Source of the DNA: UBA1447 sp964568955 | GTDB taxonomy: Bacteria > Bacillota > Clostridia > Oscillospirales > Acutalibacteraceae | Reading direction: 5' to 3' | Assembly (NCBI GenBank): GCA_964568955.1 | Contig: CAZMSM010000001.1 | Span: 62,001 to 126,000, forward strand | Length of the DNA stretch: 64,000 nt | Shown here: one piece after another, positions 61,573 through 64,000 of the stretch | Numbering within the stretch: position 1 is the stretch's first letter | How the letters are laid out: every line of letters starts with the position of its first letter | The notes under the pieces: generated by a model | Databases searched by the model: none | What the model was told of the DNA's origin: nothing | What the model saw: only the letters and a program-made list of their open reading frames with translations | Made by a program: the position numbers and the translations under genes

Positions 61573-62256
61573 ATGTTTTATTATGATTATTATTATTTTA
61601 TTTTGGTGTTGCCGGCGTTTGTAGTGGCTTTGGTTGCCCAGGGTTATTTAAAGTCTGTTTACAGGAAGATGTCAAAAGTCTTTAGCGTCAGAGGCATCAC
61701 CGGTGCCCAGGCCGCACATCGAGTTTTGCAATACTATGGAATAAGCAATGTGACTGTAGAGCCTGTGGGCGGCGTTCTGAGCGACCATTTTGATCCAAGG
61801 GCTAATGTTATTCGTCTTTCTCAAGGTGTCTATTCAAGCAACTCTATAGCCGCTATAGGCATCGCTTGTCATGAGGCAGGGCATGCCGCACAACACAATG
61901 AAAAGTATGCACCCATATTGCTGCGCAACGCTATCTTGCCGGTTGTTAATATTGGATCCGCCTTGGGTTTGCCTCTTGCTATCTTTGGGGTTATCCTTGG
62001 ATTTTTTCCCCTTGTTATTTTTGGGCTTGTTTTATATGCTTTAATTGCTGTTTTTCAGCTCGCAACATTGCCTGTGGAATTCAATGCAAGTAGACGTGCT
62101 GTTAAAGTAATTGACGAAATGGATTTGCTGAGTACCGAAGAACAACTGGGTGCAAAAAAAGTGTTGACCGCGGCTGCCTTAACATATGTTGCGGCACTTA
62201 TCGTTTCGCTGGCGAATTTGCTTCGTTTAATACTTCGCTTCGGCAGGAGAGAATAG
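61573..62256 (+). CDS. yugP: Zinc metallopeptidase, YugP family
   Basis: A 227-residue membrane protein with an N-terminal helix, the zinc motif CHEAGHAAQH (HExxH) near residue 100, then two or three further helices. YugP-type peptidases are uncharacterised. GGAGG is 14 bases from the ATG at 61573, longer than usual, but a TAG codon three codons upstream in frame rules out an extended start. Its place between fmt and rsmB is a Clostridia feature. Confidence 0.9.
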   Translation: MFYYDYYYFILVLPAFVVALVAQGYLKSVYRKMSKVFSVRGITGAQAAHRVLQYYGISNVTVEPVGGVLSDHFDPRANVIRLSQGVYSSNSIAAIGIACHEAGHAAQHNEKYAPILLRNAILPVVNIGSALGLPLAIFGVILGFFPLVIFGLVLYALIAVFQLATLPVEFNASRRAVKVIDEMDLLSTEEQLGAKKVLTAAALTYVAALIVSLANLLRLILRFGRRE

Positions 62257-62264
62257 GTTAATTT

Positions 62265-63590
62265 ATGAAAGATGCCAGGCAAAATGCTTTTGAAATCCTA
62301 AGGAATGTTCAAACTGACAGCGCATACTCAAATATTTCTGTTAACGCTGTTATAAAAAACCAACAGAATGACGAAAGAGAGTCATCACTGTTATCTGCTC
62401 TTGTGTACACAACGCTTGAGAAAACGATTACAATTGATTACAATTTGAGCTTGTATTTAAAAGAACCCATCAGCAAACTTCGACCTGAGATACGAACTGT
62501 TCTTAGGCTCGGTGTTTGCCAACTGTTGTTTATGGATAAAATACCTGTTTCGGCTGCGGTAAACGAAAGCGTGCGGATTATTAAATCGACTAGGTATTCT
62601 TTCGCGGCAGGGCTAGTAAATGCCGTGCTACGCAAAGTTGCTCAAAACGGTTTAAAGCTCCCTGATAGCACGAGCGACAATGGAATGGAATACCTCAGCG
62701 TTAAGTATTCTTGCCCCGAGTGGCTGATATTATTATGGATTAACAGCTATGGGCAAGAAAATGCAATTGGAATGTTGGAATATTTTCAAAAAAAACCTCG
62801 TGATTTTATTAGGGTAAACAATAAAATTGTTACCACCGAAGAGCTTATTTTGTCGTTAAATAAGGAAGGTGTCCGCTCAAGTGTTTGTGAGAAACTTGAA
62901 AATGCGTTGCTTGTTGAAATAAAAGGTTCTGTAGAAAAGCTACAGTCTTTTCAAAACGGTTATTTTCATTTTCAGGACATTTCCTCTCAGCTATTTTGCC
63001 ACCTCTTAGCGGCAAAGTCCGAGGACGTTATTTTTGACCTTTGTGCAGCACCCGGTGGCAAGAGCTTTACTTTGGCACAGACAATTGGTGACAGCGGTAA
63101 AATCATTGCATTCGATATAAAAGATAATAGACTCGCTTTAATAAAGGAAGGTGCCAAACGCCTTCAATTGAACGGTGTTACAGTAGAGCATGGTGATGCG
63201 TCTATATATAACGAAAACCTTGGCTTGGCGGATATTGTGCTGTGTGATGTTCCGTGCTCCGGGTTTGGTGTCATACACAGGAAGCCTGAAATACGATATA
63301 AAAAGCCTCAAGATATTGACAAATTGCCCGATTTGCAGTATTTTATTCTTTGTAATGCTTCAAGATATGTGAAAGACAAGGGAATGCTAGCTTATTCTAC
63401 TTGTACCTTAAACCCAAAAGAAAACGAAGAAGTTTGCGAACGATTTTTAAAAGAGAACGAAAATTTCGTTTGTGTACCCCTACAGTCACCACTCATAAAC
63501 ACCTTGCCAAGCAGCAACTTCACCACGTTATTGCCGCATTTGAACGATTCTGACGGGTTCTTCTTTGCAATTTTTAAAAGGATGAGTTAA
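62265..63590 (+). CDS. rsmB: 16S rRNA (cytosine 967-C5)-methyltransferase RsmB
   Basis: RsmB methylates C967 of 16S rRNA. The 441-residue enzyme has an N-terminal NusB-like RNA-binding domain (RQNAFEILRNV, AAVNESVRI) and a C-terminal methyltransferase domain with DLCAAPGGKSF, the catalytic Cys blocks DVPCSGFG and YSTCTLNPKENE. It follows yugP by 8 bases and rlmN follows at once. Confidence 0.96.
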   Translation: MKDARQNAFEILRNVQTDSAYSNISVNAVIKNQQNDERESSLLSALVYTTLEKTITIDYNLSLYLKEPISKLRPEIRTVLRLGVCQLLFMDKIPVSAAVNESVRIIKSTRYSFAAGLVNAVLRKVAQNGLKLPDSTSDNGMEYLSVKYSCPEWLILLWINSYGQENAIGMLEYFQKKPRDFIRVNNKIVTTEELILSLNKEGVRSSVCEKLENALLVEIKGSVEKLQSFQNGYFHFQDISSQLFCHLLAAKSEDVIFDLCAAPGGKSFTLAQTIGDSGKIIAFDIKDNRLALIKEGAKRLQLNGVTVEHGDASIYNENLGLADIVLCDVPCSGFGVIHRKPEIRYKKPQDIDKLPDLQYFILCNASRYVKDKGMLAYSTCTLNPKENEEVCERFLKENENFVCVPLQSPLINTLPSSNFTTLLPHLNDSDGFFFAIFKRMS

Positions 63591-63592
63591 GT

Positions 63593-64000
63593 TTGAGTTT
63601 TTATGACATAAAATCAATGACACTTCCTGAACTTAAAGCTGAGCTTTCAAACAATAGTCTTCCTGCCTACAGAGCAAAACAACTATACGAATGGCTCCAT
63701 AAAAACACGGCTGACAGTTATGAAGAAATGAGCAACCTTCCCCAAGAACTGCGTGCATATTTAAAAGCAAATTATCCCTTGTTAGTTTGTAAAATAATCC
63801 AAAAGAAGATTTCTCAGTGTGATGAGACCGTTAAATACTTGTTTGAGCTGGATGACGGCGAAACGATAGAATCGGTACTGATGAAGTATAAACATGGGTA
63901 CACACTATGCATTTCAACCCAGGTAGGGTGCAAGTCCGGCTGCGTGTTCTGTGCAACGGGAACTTCGGGCCTTGTTAGGAACCTAGCACCATCCGAAATG
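63593..64000 (+). CDS. rlmN: Dual-specificity RNA methyltransferase RlmN (N-terminal part, cut by window edge)
   Basis: RlmN is a radical SAM enzyme that methylates C2 of A2503 in 23S rRNA and A37 in some tRNAs. The frame opens at TTG 63593, two bases after the rsmB stop, with AGGATGAG upstream, and stays open to the window end (136 codons). The N-terminal HTH-like region (LPAYRAKQLYEWLHKN), ESVLMKY and the cluster motif CKSGCVFC (CxxxCxxC) are visible. The remaining two-thirds lie outside the window. Confidence 0.95.
   Translation, partial: MSFYDIKSMTLPELKAELSNNSLPAYRAKQLYEWLHKNTADSYEEMSNLPQELRAYLKANYPLLVCKIIQKKISQCDETVKYLFELDDGETIESVLMKYKHGYTLCISTQVGCKSGCVFCATGTSGLVRNLAPSEM

Overview
The window reads as chromosomal DNA of a low-to-moderate G+C anaerobic Firmicute, most likely a clostridial lineage near Oscillospiraceae/Ruminococcaceae. 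This rests on gene content and order: a Rel-Dtd-MBL-HemZ run, a YabM/MazG/HU/RqcP/DivIC/YabR run, ScpA-ScpB-DUF2953-GerW, YicC-RemA-Gmk-RpoZ-PriA-Def-Fmt-YugP-RsmB-RlmN, an alaS T-box leader, long-form HPF, CdaA/CdaR, strong AGGAGG-type ribosome binding sites, sigma-A promoters and very frequent TTG starts. I saw no rRNA, tRNA, CRISPR array, insertion sequence, phage gene or attachment site. Nearly all genes are on the + strand; only an aldose-epimerase-like gene, a GH2 beta-galactosidase and murC run the other way.

Layout. 1-4.2 kb: end of an unknown upstream ORF, a large exported glycosidase-like/amidase cell-wall protein, and a sugar mutarotase-like gene. 4.2-11.1 kb: recJ, rel, dtd, an MBL hydrolase and hemZ. 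11.2-15.8 kb: a small unknown protein, then a run colinear with B. subtilis yabM-yabN-yabO-divIC-yabR, with an HU gene inside it and without yabP/yabQ. 15.9-20.7 kb: an amidohydrolase, an orphan class I fumarase alpha subunit, hpf, a THUMP methyltransferase and a lipid kinase. 20.9-22.9 kb: a tight block of a DUF5685-like protein, a J-like protein that has lost its HPD motif and ends in a Cys-rich tail, and a small membrane protein. This is the best candidate here for an undescribed system. 23.0-29.7 kb: a sugar module (GH109-like Gfo/Idh protein, BadF-type kinase, GH4 glycosidase) facing a LacZ-type GH2 across a 17-bp hairpin.

29.7-39.4 kb: DNA alkylation repair, murC, a RadC-like protein, a cupin, a thymidylate-kinase-like kinase, DUF2156 and GNAT proteins, a DJ-1 protein, 5-formyl-THF cyclo-ligase, MltG and a U32 peptidase whose start is unclear. 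39.4-42.4 kb: alaS behind a T-box leader with a perfect consensus promoter. 42.4-51.6 kb: HIT, ComEC (degenerate C-terminal domain), HolA, RNase M5, IspF, the c-di-AMP pair CdaA/CdaR, YqhQ and PrmC. 51.6-64 kb: a site-2-protease-like M50 peptidase, the ScpAB condensin partners, DUF2953/GerW, RluB, and the long PriA/Def/Fmt/RsmB run, ending inside rlmN at the window edge.

Most of the window is core information processing, cell-wall synthesis and stress signalling ((p)ppGpp, c-di-AMP, ribosome hibernation, ribosome quality control). The accessory interest lies in the 20.9-29.7 kb stretch. Products were assigned from motifs read in the sequence; no database search was run.
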